64,000 nt of DNA, from contig OX485803.1 in assembly GCA_950295325.1 (NCBI GenBank), positions 62,263,554 through 62,327,553 on the forward strand, written 5' to 3'. The notes below the pieces were generated by a model. It did no database searches, was not told where the DNA came from, and saw nothing but the letters and a program-made list of their open reading frames with translations. The translations under genes were made by a program, and so were the position numbers. This document shows positions 38,897 through 48,464 of the stretch, one piece after another (position 1 is the stretch's first letter; each line of letters opens with the position of its first letter). This DNA is from Polytrichum commune (lineage: Eukaryota; Streptophyta; Polytrichopsida; Polytrichales; Polytrichaceae).

Positions 38897-38980
38897 CAGT
38901 GCATCAGTGTTAAAAAGCTCGTTCTAGATATTCCTCACAGAAAGTAGGCGTTGGATCTAGGTTTCGCATCATTTGCACTG
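38897..38980 (-). ncRNA. Box C/D snoRNA E, copy 1
   Basis: 84 nt with perfect 7 bp terminal stem (CAGTGCA/TGCACTG), C box AATGATGC and D box CTGA next to the stem. Directly upstream of D is ACGAGCTTTTTAAC, complementary to GTTAAAAAGCTCGT of conserved 18S rRNA. The nucleotide five upstream of D points to the first A of that A-run. Identification rests on the boxes, stem, guide and conservation with copy 2 (39432-39515), whereas flanks diverge. Confidence 0.85.
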
Positions 38981-39079
38981 ACCCTCGACACAAAACTATT
39001 TTCGTTCTTTTTTCAAAAACGATTCTACATTTACCGTAACTGTCCGGTTGACAACAGACCAAAAAGCACCCCCACCAAC

Positions 39080-39150
39080 CAGTATTAACACAATCACTCT
39101 TGCGCAACCGCCATTAAACCACAAAAGTATTGGTTGGAGCACATAGCATT
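39080..39150 (-). ncRNA. Conserved block between snoRNAs D1 and E1, possible H/ACA RNA
   Basis: On the minus strand a stem CCAACCA/TGGTTGG encloses a large loop with the block GGCGGTTGCGCAAGAG, which is conserved in the second unit near 39615-39670. I could not place a firm H box or 3' ACA, so the class is uncertain. Confidence 0.35.
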
Positions 39151-39198
39151 GGTAAAGGATCACAGCTACTCCGTACCCGGGTGAATACCAAAAAAATT

Positions 39199-39287
39199 AA
39201 TACTCAGACAGCCAAGAGTTGTTTCTTCACACTGGCAAACCAGATCAGAAACTCTAGTCCGAAACACTTTGGTATCATCATCGCATT
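39199..39287 (-). ncRNA. Box C/D snoRNA D, copy 1
   Basis: C box ATGATGA preceded by AATGCG, D box CTGA followed by GTATT (short wobble-containing stem), internal D' CTGA. Guide before D' is CGGACTAGAGTT, complementary to ACTCTAGTCCG of conserved 25S rRNA. Guide before D is CTTGGCTGT, complementary to ACAGCCAAG, which lies near the first site in 25S rRNA; from memory these are the yeast snR78/snR66 and snR64 neighbourhoods. The 77 nt core is identical in copy 2. Confidence 0.88.
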
Positions 39288-39431
39288 GAACTGCATGTCA
39301 ATACCACACGTCCACTCACTTCGCGTAGCCCTCAAAAACCCGTGTCAGATCACCCGCCGAAACCCGTTTCTACATACATTTTCAAATTATGTTTGTGTCG
39401 AAATTATTTTAGACGTGTTTATATTCAAGAG

Positions 39432-39515
39432 CAGTGCATCAGTGTTAAAAAGCTCGTTCTAGATAATCCTCACAGAAAGTAGGCGTTGGATCTAGGTTTC
39501 GCATCATTTGCACTG
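39432..39515 (-). ncRNA. Box C/D snoRNA E, copy 2
   Basis: Same 7 bp terminal stem, C and D boxes and 18S guide as copy 1. Only one or two differences from copy 1 within the predicted RNA, while sequence just outside has diverged. Confidence 0.87.
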
Positions 39516-39728
39516 TACCCGAACACGAAACTCTCTTCCTCCTTTTTCAAGACGCTTCGAAATTTACCGTGGCTTTCCCGGTTTGCAAGAGACCAAAAAG
39601 AACCCAAACAACCAGTATTACCACGAATGCTCTTGCGCAACCGCCATTAAACCACAAAGTACTGTTTTCACTCTTGGTATTGGTAAGGGGCGCAGCTACT
39701 CCATATCCTCACAGATAACGAATAAATT

Positions 39729-39816
39729 GATGCTCAGACAGCCAAGAGTTGTTTCTTCACACTGGCAAACCAGATCAGAAACTCTAGTCCGAAACACTTT
39801 GGTATCATCATCGTAT
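39729..39816 (-). ncRNA. Box C/D snoRNA D, copy 2
   Basis: Core from the C box to the D box identical to copy 1. The terminal stem is weaker here (TAATAC versus GCATCA), so processing might rely on the host intron or on the boxes alone. Confidence 0.85.
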
Positions 39817-40244
39817 TACATTGCATGTCCACAACCACACCCACTCACATCGCGTAGCCCTCAGAAACCCGTGTCAAATCATCCGCCGAAACCCGATTCA
39901 CCTATCAACCTGCCACTCCTCCTGCAAATCTCCAATTTAAGAATATTTCCAGGTCCAACAGCAGGGAAGAGTTACTCGAGCCTCGACATGACTGTCATAC
40001 GGCACTTCCTATCTTGGGAGATTATCATCTTAGGACAACGATTGCACGAAAGCAAAAAGGGAACTTTAAAATGAATGTTATCACCCTGTATGGCACCATT
40101 ACACAACTGCTTGTAGGCATACACATGGCTTCCTATCGAAAGATGAAAAAGATCTCTGCCCAACCCTGGTCGAATGTAGGGTCACAGCTCATGCTACCCC
40201 CTTCGTGGCAGGTTGGCAGGTTCTTGATTTACGACCAATCGAAA

Positions 40245-40323
40245 GAGGCCTCAGTCAGCCAGTTCTCAGCATGTGGTTCAATACCATAAGCCGGTAATTC
40301 CAAATAATTCTTCACTGGCCTCT
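40245..40323 (-). ncRNA. Box C/D-like snoRNA B, copy 1
   Basis: On the minus strand an AGAGGCC/GGCCTCT stem brackets a C-like box GTGAAGA (one change from consensus) and a D box CTGA directly before the stem. Internal CTGA could be D'. It also contains TGGAATTACCG, complementary to CGGTAATTCCA of conserved 18S rRNA, but not positioned directly before a D box. Conservation with copy 2 supports function; target assignment is uncertain. Confidence 0.6.
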
Positions 40324-40348
40324 TCGAAACTACCAAGTACGTGCAAAA

Positions 40349-40428
40349 AGGCATCAGTTCTCCAAGGTGTTTAGCATCACAAAAAATCAGGCGCAAATTA
40401 CCCATTCGACGTGTTTCATCACCTGCCT
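40349..40428 (-). ncRNA. Box C/D snoRNA A, copy 1
   Basis: 80 nt: AGGCA/TGCCT terminal stem, C box GTGATGA, D' CTGA, C' TGTGATG, D CTGA. Guide before D' is TGGGTAATTTGCGC, complementary to GCGCAAATTACCCA of conserved 18S rRNA (14 bp); the fifth nucleotide selects the first A after GCGC, from memory the yeast Am436 site. Guide before D is CACCTTGGAGAA, complementary to TTCTCCAAGGTG, which resembles a conserved 25S segment. The best-formed snoRNA in the cluster. Confidence 0.92.
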
Positions 40429-40680
40429 CTCCAAATACAGAAGACCAAGAGGAATGAGGAGGATACTTGCACCAGAAGCTATCACCAGGTATCCTCACAA
40501 ACGTTCAACCATCAAGAAAACCCTAGGCACATATTTTCAAGTCAGAACCCTAGAACCCTAAAATCCTAAAGTGTGAGAAGCCGTCAGTTCTCCGAGGTGT
40601 CACAGAAATCGGGAGGAGTCACAGCTCATACTACCCTTTCGTGACAGTTTGACAGGTTCCTAATTTACAGCTAATCGATA

Positions 40681-40756
40681 GAGGCCTCAGTCAGCCAGTT
40701 CTCAGCATGTGGTCCAAAAACATAAGCCGGTAATTCCAAATAATTCTTCACTGGCC
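40681..40756 (-). ncRNA. Box C/D-like snoRNA B, copy 2
   Basis: Same C-like box GTGAAGA, 18S-complementary TGGAATTACCG and distal CTGAGGCCTC as copy 1; the 5' part of the stem is shortened to GGCC. Confidence 0.55.
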
Positions 40757-40794
40757 TTTCATCCCTGAATTTTCAAACTTCTAGTGGGCGCAAA

Positions 40795-40874
40795 AGGCAT
40801 CAGTTCTCCAAGGTGTTTAGCATCACAGTAATCAGGCGCAAATTACCCATTCGAAATCGTTTCATCACTTGCCT
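40795..40874 (-). ncRNA. Box C/D snoRNA A, copy 2
   Basis: AGGCA/TGCCT stem, GTGATGA, both guides and both D boxes retained; a few changes only outside the guides (for example ACGATTTC versus CACGTC after the C box). Confidence 0.9.
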
Positions 40875-40939
40875 CCAATCATAGATTACATGTGTTGCTC
40901 CCAATGAGGATGTTAGGATGCCTAACTATAACCAATAAT

Positions 40940-41000
40940 GAGGAGGCGTCAGTTCTTCAAGGTGTTTAGCATCACAGAAACCAGGCGCCCTATCACTTCA
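40940..41000 (-). pseudogene. Degenerate third copy of snoRNA A
   Basis: Keeps C' (TGTGATG), the 25S-like guide CACCTTGAAGAA (one change) and D box CTGA, but the 5' half with C box and 18S guide is lost or unrecognisable. Confidence 0.7.
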
Positions 41001-41509
41001 TCCACTACTACATCCGCAGCACTCAGAATGAGTAGGAGGTTTGGTTGCATCAAAGAGCAAGCTCTCAACCAAATTCATTGTTTTCCTCAACGTGCATCGA
41101 ACATCCAATAAATACACCAAACCCTAAAAGGAACATTCACTTCCTTAAAGCGACTCTTCGGCGCTGTATAAACATGTCCTCACCAACAAGGAACTCAGAT
41201 AAACACTCGCTACGAACAAATGCATAGACATGTAAAGAGATAGTTTGTCACCGTCTCTCTCGGCTGTCGAATCCCAGGAACCATGTGACCCCATGAACAG
41301 AGTACAGGTAAGAAACTGAGACTAATGTAGACAACAGGGAAGGAAGAGGACGCCATATCCAAAACACATAAATATTCGGTGGAATGCACTCAGTAATGCT
41401 GCCACAGCTCTAATATCCAATATGCTCAAACCCTCAGCCTCCCACAACAATCCATGCTACAAATGACCAAATGCTGAACCCTGAGCCTTGCACAGCAGGA
41501 GCAAGCCAG

Positions 41510-41528
41510 AGCCTTAAACCCTAAACCC
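41510..41528 (-). promoter_or_regulatory. Telo-box near the start of the snoRNA cluster
   Basis: TTTAGGGTTTAA on the minus strand about 60 bp downstream of the TATA-like site. Telo-boxes are common near the transcription start of plant snoRNA and ribosomal-protein genes. Further AAACCCTAA-like motifs occur near 41118 and 40555. Confidence 0.6.
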
Positions 41529-41576
41529 CGAAGGCGGGGTGAGAAGCAAGAGATATCAATCTGGAAGAAGGGGGAG

Positions 41577-41586
41577 GCTTTATAAG
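41577..41586 (-). promoter_or_regulatory. Candidate TATA box of the snoRNA cluster
   Basis: CTTATAAAG on the minus strand, flanked by GC-richer sequence, upstream of the telo-box and of all snoRNAs. Inferred as a Pol II promoter for a polycistronic or intron-hosted precursor. Confidence 0.5.
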
Positions 41587-43530
41587 CCGATGAGGCCTGT
41601 TTCCTCGTCTTTCTAACAGACCGTTGATGGATGAAAGTTGGATGAAAGTTGGACCTCCAAGAGGGAATTGTCGCATCCGAGCCAAGCTCTCATCTATCTA
41701 CCACAAAAACTGGAACTTCTTTACGTTTGTGGCGGATTCATCAGGAATGATTCAAGTTAGAGTAAGGGCCGGTTTACACTACGGTGGAGAAGGCCTCCGG
41801 TCGGTCAAGAATGCTTGGCCAAGACATGGTTATATGAGGCAAATGGTGGATGTGCCGGAGAAGAATCAAAGGCAATAAAATATTTCTTAAGGAGTCTTGA
41901 CCGGTTGAAGTCTAAACACCTAGAGGAGAAGTCCACCGGAGAAGTCCACCGGTGAAGAGAAGTTCACGTAATGGTGAAGATTTTTTGTGATAAAAAACCA
42001 TAATTCTCTACATTCACATTGTATCAAAAGATTCCAACAAGAATTGTGTTCATAAGAATTGTATAATATAATGTTCAATTTTATTCAGAAGATAATGAAA
42101 ATTGCCAAATTGCCAATTGTCAAGTTTGGCCCATGTAGGAAATAAATGTCTCCTTGGGTGTTTAAGAATGAAGAGGGGAAAACCCATACACATTGGACAA
42201 AGCACTACTCTTTGGTGTTATTTAAGACATGCTCTCCTCTTGATCATACTCATCAATTTCTCTCTTCTTATCTTTGATCTTCAATCATGGATAATCGAAG
42301 AAGAGAGATTTTGTGCTCTCTTATGATATTTATGGTTTTGAAGTATTTTATCGTTTCAACTATGGCGATACAAAAAACCATCATGTATCACCATAATGCT
42401 TCAATTATGATGATGGCATATGTTTTGTTTGGGAGCAAGGAGAGGGTGGTGTGGAAATTTGACCGGCCAAGTGGATATCCTCATCTTCATCTTGGCTACT
42501 ACCGAACTGAAATTATGAGTAACCAGCCATTGCGAAAAAAAATTGCACAAATTTTTTTTGCTAAGGAGCTACTACAGCACACAGAGAGAGAGCTGGGCAT
42601 TTCTTGAGTGAAGCTATGCTTACTTTCAAGCATATTTCTTTCTATAACATCCTCTTTGTCAAGAGGCCATTCCATTCTTTCATATATCTATGTATCTATC
42701 AAAACTTGGGAGGGTGGGTGGGATCTTCCCTCCTTGTTAGTACATTGCACATTTTAACCTTTACACTTTGGAGCATTTTGAAAATACTTTCACTATGTAT
42801 GACCTTGGAGTATTCACACCACTACGGTTTGCAAGTGTATATCCTTTCCAAACCAATATGTAACTTAAGTCCAACATATGCATAATCAAGTTTAACATGA
42901 CTACCCAAAAGCCTTTCAAAGTCATTAACAAGGTAGCATTGTAAAACATGCCTTCTAACTTATGGAATGTTTACTTCCTCTATACACACTATTTCGTAAT
43001 GAGATGGTATACAAAACCTAATAGGGCCGTCAATCTTGTGAAGGGTCTGCCTCACCTGTGCCCATGCAACCAACCAACAAAACATTGAGGATTAGTTACG
43101 TACACGAGGTGAATAACAGCAGAATTCAATTGTTATCTATGTCACACAAATACATGAGGCATAATCATACATTTTGTATCCCGAAATACTCACTATCCTC
43201 AATGAGTATTCTACCTGTTCTTTGGCCATTTGAAAACCCACAGCCTGTAGTAAGTCACTTTCACTTTCAACAAGCTCCCACCTTGTTTACCCTAATCACC
43301 AAAATTACCTAAGGTAAACAACTTCCACGGTTTACTCTTGGAAAGGAAGTACTCAAGTGGGCTTCCTCTTAATATACGATTAGGTAATCGTTTAGGACCG
43401 TAGATTCGCACCATCAGATCTATGGTCGTTCATCCTTAGTTGGCCATTGCCTAGTACCAAGGTAAAACCTTTTAGGGTAAAACTTTATTGTGTGGTGTCA
43501 GTTAGTTCAAATCAGACCTAGAGCTAGGTA

Positions 43531-43552
43531 GAGTGAGAGAGAGAGAGAGAGA
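43531..43552. repeat. (GA)n microsatellite
   Basis: Uninterrupted GA run inside the Harbinger-like element. Confidence 0.9.
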
Positions 43553-43634
43553 GGCTTGCCAACACCTTAGGTTTTGAAAAATCCAAATCTGAAATCTACG
43601 GTCCAGATCTGTTTTTGAAAATTAATTTTTTTTT

Positions 43635-43718
43635 GAGTTGGGCTTTTCCAGAGGAGGAGTTTCTTGTCCGGCCTCTTGAGGCCGGACAAGAAACTCCACC
43701 TCCGGAAAAGCCCAACTC
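43635..43718. repeat. Near-perfect 41 bp-arm hairpin inside the transposon
   Basis: Left arm 43635-43675 and right arm 43678-43718 are inverted repeats with only two mismatches and a two-base centre (GGCCTC-TT-GAGGCC). Confidence 0.92.
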
Positions 43719-43906
43719 CAAAAAGTGCCGCCATGTAGGCGCCCATGTCATTTTATCATCCATGAGAAAAGTTCACCACCATTGTTTTCTTCACCTAATG
43801 TAAACACCCACCGGTCAAGAGTTGCATTTTCGACCAATCACAATTGAGAAACGCCCTTTTTTGCATGACCGGTGGACTTCTCCACCGTAGTGTAAACCGG
43901 CCCTAA

Positions 43907-44992
43907 TTCAGGGTCTTTGGAAACCAATTTTGGTGTCAAATCAACTATAAAATCAACTTTCATGTTTCATATTGTTTTAGGTTTTTTTTTGGATGAATGT
44001 AATATATGCTCGTAAACAATAATTCCTCTACCCTAATTCGCCTCTCATACCAGGATTCATCCAACCACATTATTCGGGTGTCTCGTTAAAACCTATCCTC
44101 ACAGGTTTATGGTTGATTCAACCCAATTCACCTATACTCAAAAAATACATTCAACATCAAACTTTGATTTGCATTATGGCGTCAAATATCGTTTTGAGTT
44201 GTAACGGGTTTCCAACATTTCCACCTCCAACTAAACAAGGTTGCCATGATACATTGGCCTTCATAACCCCTATGTAATGTTTGATGTGTATGCATGCCAT
44301 CGTGTCTTCAAAAGACAACTCTAACATCAAGTGACCATGGTTGCCGATTTGGCTTTGACACATGATCATTGTTTTGGGAGTACACTTGCATTATGTCATT
44401 ACCCAAGAAACTTACGCTTCAATGCTCAAAATGTTGAACCAAATAGCCCTCTATGATATTCCACCGAACCAAAATGCATAAAATACTAGAATGCACATGC
44501 TTAAACCCCTTGTTTTCATAAACATCATGAAGTGGTTGTCTACGATGTTAAGAGGGGATTATATGCGTATGAAAGTGCCTCTCATCGATCCAACAAAAAG
44601 GTCATAAAATAGTATGTAGGTTAGATGTTACTTAATTTAGACAATTTGACACTATAATCGGTTAAAAACCTAAACCCTCAAGATCCCGAATTAGTCTAGT
44701 GAGACACATTTGGAACGAACTAACCATAAACCTATATGGGGCATGATTTTAACTTGAATGTATGAGGTACGCTCTTATGTAACAATTATGTCTTGCCAGC
44801 CATGACTCTATATGGACCAATGTGTTAACGTCTTAAGGTCTACCACGCCCCACACATAATCACTATTTATTATTTTACACCATGTACCAAGATTATACCA
44901 CTATGATGGTAAATTACCACATCAATCAAGGGTTGTTTACATTAGGGTGGTAGAGGTTTACATTTTTTGGTTCTATTTTCATGGACAAATGC

Positions 44993-45023
<31 letters not shown>

Positions 45024-46480
45024 AACTCCGGTCCCTTTTTAGCAAGGGGCCGGCGTGAATAAAGTGTCCGTTCGTAATGTCAATGACCAGATGGCCACCG
45101 GACAAGGGGACATTGGGACAATACTACTCTCCCCTTTCCAGGATGGGCACTATAGTGACACACTATACTAGTTCCTAGCTAGCCACTAGTGTCTTGAAGA
45201 TACCGGACATGGTATCCCCCCAAAGGGCTTTGAGGTACCTATACAACAAGGTCCAAGGACCTCCCACCACAAATGCATAATAAATGTTGACCACCACCAC
45301 ACTTGCTTTGTCAAACCCCGTATTGTGCATGGTTAACCACCCTTGGCATGGTTGTTCATTTTATTGGCAATGCCAGTTTTTTTACAGAGGCTCTTGACGT
45401 GCTTGTGACATGTAACTTTTTAGCTACATGTCGTGTGACATGTTCAACTTCATCTGTCTTTTTATTTGATGACAATCGATATCTACATTCAATCAATTGA
45501 ATGGTTGGATTTATATTTAATACATGTAAAAATCAAATCATAACAATTATGGAAAACATCCAAAATTCATGAACTTTCACAAACTAGTAATAAGCACACG
45601 TGTAAAAATACCAAGGTAAGGTCAAAATTTGCTATAGTATTTGAATGTTAAAAAAAAAACACATAAAAAACAATAATTAAAAAATATATTTTGTGTAGTT
45701 GACATCTTAGACTTATAGAGCTTGCACACACGATCAAAGTTCTAAGATATTAAGAATTTTGTACTCTAAAGGAAAAAGCCTCGTCGGGTCCAAGAGGACC
45801 GAGGATCAACCTTCCGATGATGCCGAAGACGGAGTACGATAATGTTGGCTCCGAGTTGTAATCATAAATCCGCAATGAGTTCGGTTACTGAAGCCAACTA
45901 TCTAAACTAATATAATGTCAAGGTAAAGGGTCAAAATGTGAAAGACAATCTGCATCTGCAAATATTACCAAATTTGTGGTCTGTTGATCATCAATCCAGC
46001 CTCACTGTAAAAGAATACAAGCACCGCCCACTTGGTGCACACACAAGGGTCATGTCGGTCATTACTCCGACCTCACCCCCACTATACCCTATCACAATCT
46101 ATGACAACACAAAATGGGGCAATGCCGACAACTGCCAGCAATACAATCCGCCACGGGGGAAGGTACCAAAACAAAATACAAGGAACAATGTAATAACAAT
46201 ATTGGATCGTCTTCCCCAAAACAACATTTAAGTAGAAATTGAAAGTGACCGCGTTCAACTGGCATCCGCATGGTGGTTAAAATGAAGAGTTTCATGTTGC
46301 CATGAAAAGAAAAAATACACATCTCTCATCTGCCCACTACTATTTAAGAATCCCTCTTTACAACAATGTCAGGAATATGTGTTGACAAACACAATTCAAC
46401 CTTAACAATTGTTGTTAAGTTGAATGGTGATTCCATTTGGCACACAATCCTCAATCAATACCTCAATAACCCCATAACCA
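43907..46480. other. AT-rich spacer with a GATA microsatellite
   Basis: No gene recognised. A (GATA)n run of about seven units is at 44995-45023. The block AAGAATTTTGTACTCTAAAG near 45752 recurs at about 63073. Confidence 0.5.
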
Positions 46481-46488
46481 TACGCCTA

Positions 46489-46670
46489 AAATGAATCATA
46501 ACGCCCACAATTTGCCCCTAAAGAAATCCAATGTTCACAACCCGCCCCTAAATAAATCTAATGCCCACAATCCGCCCCTAAATAAATCCAATGATCACAA
46601 TCCGCCCCAAAATAAATCCAATGCCCACAATCCGTCCCTAAATAAATCCAATGATTACAATTCGCCCCAA
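46489..46670 (+). repeat. 33 bp minisatellite that stays open as an 11-residue repeat
   Basis: About five and a half units of CCCACAATCCGCCCCTAAAT plus AAATCCAATG. Because 33 is divisible by three, the frame starting at 46491 reads repeats like NAHNPPLNKS through a 69-codon ORF. No start context or homologue supports a real protein. Confidence 0.85.
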
Positions 46671-47144
46671 TTTTTTTTTTTAAAAAGAAAAAGAAATTAA
46701 AAATCCCACTATGCCAAGTACCTCTATCAAGTCAATGTGAAAGCTAAATAAACCAATTGCAAATGGCCGCAATCCAACGCCTTCCGCGTGTTGCCGAATG
46801 CTTTCGCAGACCTCTCCCGCAATGTTCCACCCTTGCCAACAAACTAATGTTTGTCCCAAAAACTAGTCGACTTCGTTGTGCTCGAGAGTAGGACGGTGTC
46901 TAATCGTCCTCGGGCCCCCAACTCCGTTGTTTGGTTAGTGAAAACATGCTTGGCATAATGGTGCCAAAGTTGTCTTCATAAATCCAAGAACTTCTATCTT
47001 ATGTTATTGTATTTTTTTGTATTTAAAATACAAAAATACAAAAAATACAAAAAAAAACTATAAAATAAAGGCCCTTGAATATATCTTGAGGATTTTTTTT
47101 TGTTTATACTAATTTGTGTTTACAATTATTTTTAAAACTAACCT

Positions 47145-47400
47145 ACCGAGAGGGGGGGGGGGGGGGAATCTGCCGGGAGGGAGGGGGAGGTAACCTGCCC
47201 GGGGGGGGGGGGGCTAATTTGCCGAGAGGGGGGGGGGGAATATGCCGGGAGGGAGGGGGAGGTAACATGCCTGGGGGGGGGGGACGGGGTTGACCTAGGG
47301 GGTGGAGTAGGGGGGGTGGGCTGGCTAGACCTAGGGGTAGACCTAGGTGGGTTGGGGTAGGGGGGTAGGGGTAGGGGGGTAGGGGAGGGAGGTAGGGAAT
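47145..47400 (+). repeat. G-tract minisatellite (quadruplex-prone)
   Basis: Two copies of a ~72 bp unit (GAATCTGCCGGGAGGGAGGG at about 47167 and a variant near 47239) separated by pure G runs of 11 to 17 bases, followed by TAGGGGG-type repeats up to 47400. Confidence 0.85.
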
Positions 47401-47520
47401 GCCAAAATGGCTATATTATGTAAAACAGGGTACCCCGGGGAAGATGCCATGTACCCCGAGCTCGACCCAGTAGATTGGCGGATATCAATTTGTATTAGGA
47501 TTCCTACACGTATTCATACA
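47395..47520. repeat. Dispersed repeat, inverted copy at 62095-62245
   Basis: AACAGGGTACCCCGGGGAAG, GAGCTCGACCCAGTA and GCGGATATCAAT occur here on the plus strand and at 62095-62245 on the minus strand. Both copies adjoin a G/C homopolymer-rich tract. Confidence 0.8.
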
Positions 47521-48464
47521 AATATGGGTATTGTTATACCAAAAATTTCCTGGTCTACCCGACGAGCCAGACTAGTAAATTTGAATTAAATGAATAAATT
47601 TGTAAGTGGCTTACCATGTCAAGTTGTAAGTTTGGTTGCACAACTTCTGAATCTTTAAGTGGATGGAAAATTGATCCCTCCCGGTTGTTGGGGTATTCAA
47701 AGGTGTTGTTGTAGTTCTGCTTTTGCATTAATAACACACTTATGAGTGGTTTTGTATGGGATCATAGTATGGAATGCCAAAAGTATATGAATGCCATCCC
47801 ATACACTTATGAGTGAAAAGAAGTAACTCACAAAGGACATGGAGAAAAACTGCTTCCAAGAATTGGTAAGTCATATATTTGTTAACCCATTGAAGTCAAT
47901 TGTATTTATTTCTGCAATTCCGCTTTTGTTGACAAAATCGATCTTCACTTTATAACAAGCATTGTTCTCTAGCATCACCTCTTTCCATTTTTTGCAAAAT
48001 GAATTGTATTCTCACCATTGATAAACTTGCATTAGATCTTAATTATTAGAATAATATAATCGAAGTTTTTATTCTTGAAGGATGCAAATTATCTATACAA
48101 CAGAGTATGATGATTATACCTTGATGTGATTATCTAGAACAAGGTAAGATGACTCCATGTATTGTTTGACTGAGTGAAACATTGAATTCTTCAAGAACTA
48201 CCTCTGATATTGAACCAAGGCTAACTCAACATCTTTTCGTTTATTGAACAAGTCTTCCTCTTCCAGATCAAGATTTAAATTGGAGTTGCACATCAATTGT
48301 AGTAGGTTTTATGTAATTTTTTTGTTAGAAAGAAGTGTAAATAATTCCTCTAACTTGTTAATGTTATATTGCCCCTTTGCTTCGTAGGTTTGCAACAGTA
48401 ATTGGGTATGACCTCTGCAAGTTGCATCTCTTAGAAGAAAGGTGAAAATTCTCTCAAATTCTGT

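Larger units (their letters stand above)
38894..39960 (-). repeat. Tandem duplication (~535 bp unit) carrying snoRNAs D and E
   Basis: Unit 1 about 38894-39428 and unit 2 about 39429-39960, head to tail: GAGCAGTGCATCAGTG at 38894 and 39429, GACAGCCAAGAGTTG at 39208 and 39738. Identity is high inside the snoRNAs and much lower between them. A third conserved block (TTTAATGGCGGTTGCGCAAGAG on the minus strand, near 39080-39120 and 39615-39655) lies between D and E and could be an H/ACA-type RNA. Confidence 0.85.
40185..41000 (-). repeat. Tandem duplication (~436 bp unit) carrying snoRNAs A and B, with degenerate extra copies
   Basis: GAGGCCTCAGTCAGCC occurs at 40245 and 40681; GTCACAGCTCAT at about 40181 and CACAGCTCATACTACCC at about 40619. 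Partial A-type fragments lie at 40580-40612 and 40940-41000. Independent of the 535 bp duplication next to it. Confidence 0.85.
41763..43906. mobile_element. PIF/Harbinger-like DNA transposon, 27 bp TIRs, TAA target duplication
   Basis: Element 41766-43903 flanked by TAA on both sides. Perfect 27 bp inverted ends: GGGCCGGTTTACACTACGG continuing to GGTGGAGAAG, and its exact complement at 43877-43903. TWA target duplication and GGG-starting TIRs fit PIF/Harbinger. No recognisable transposase; a 106-residue open frame (42287-42607) of unknown identity lies inside. Probably non-autonomous and fairly recent given the perfect ends. Confidence 0.85.

Noticed and set aside
40229-40498. 89-codon minus-strand ORF duplicated over snoRNAs A and B
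   Set aside because: Conservation between the copies follows snoRNA boundaries, and the second copy breaks the frame, so RNA rather than protein is conserved.
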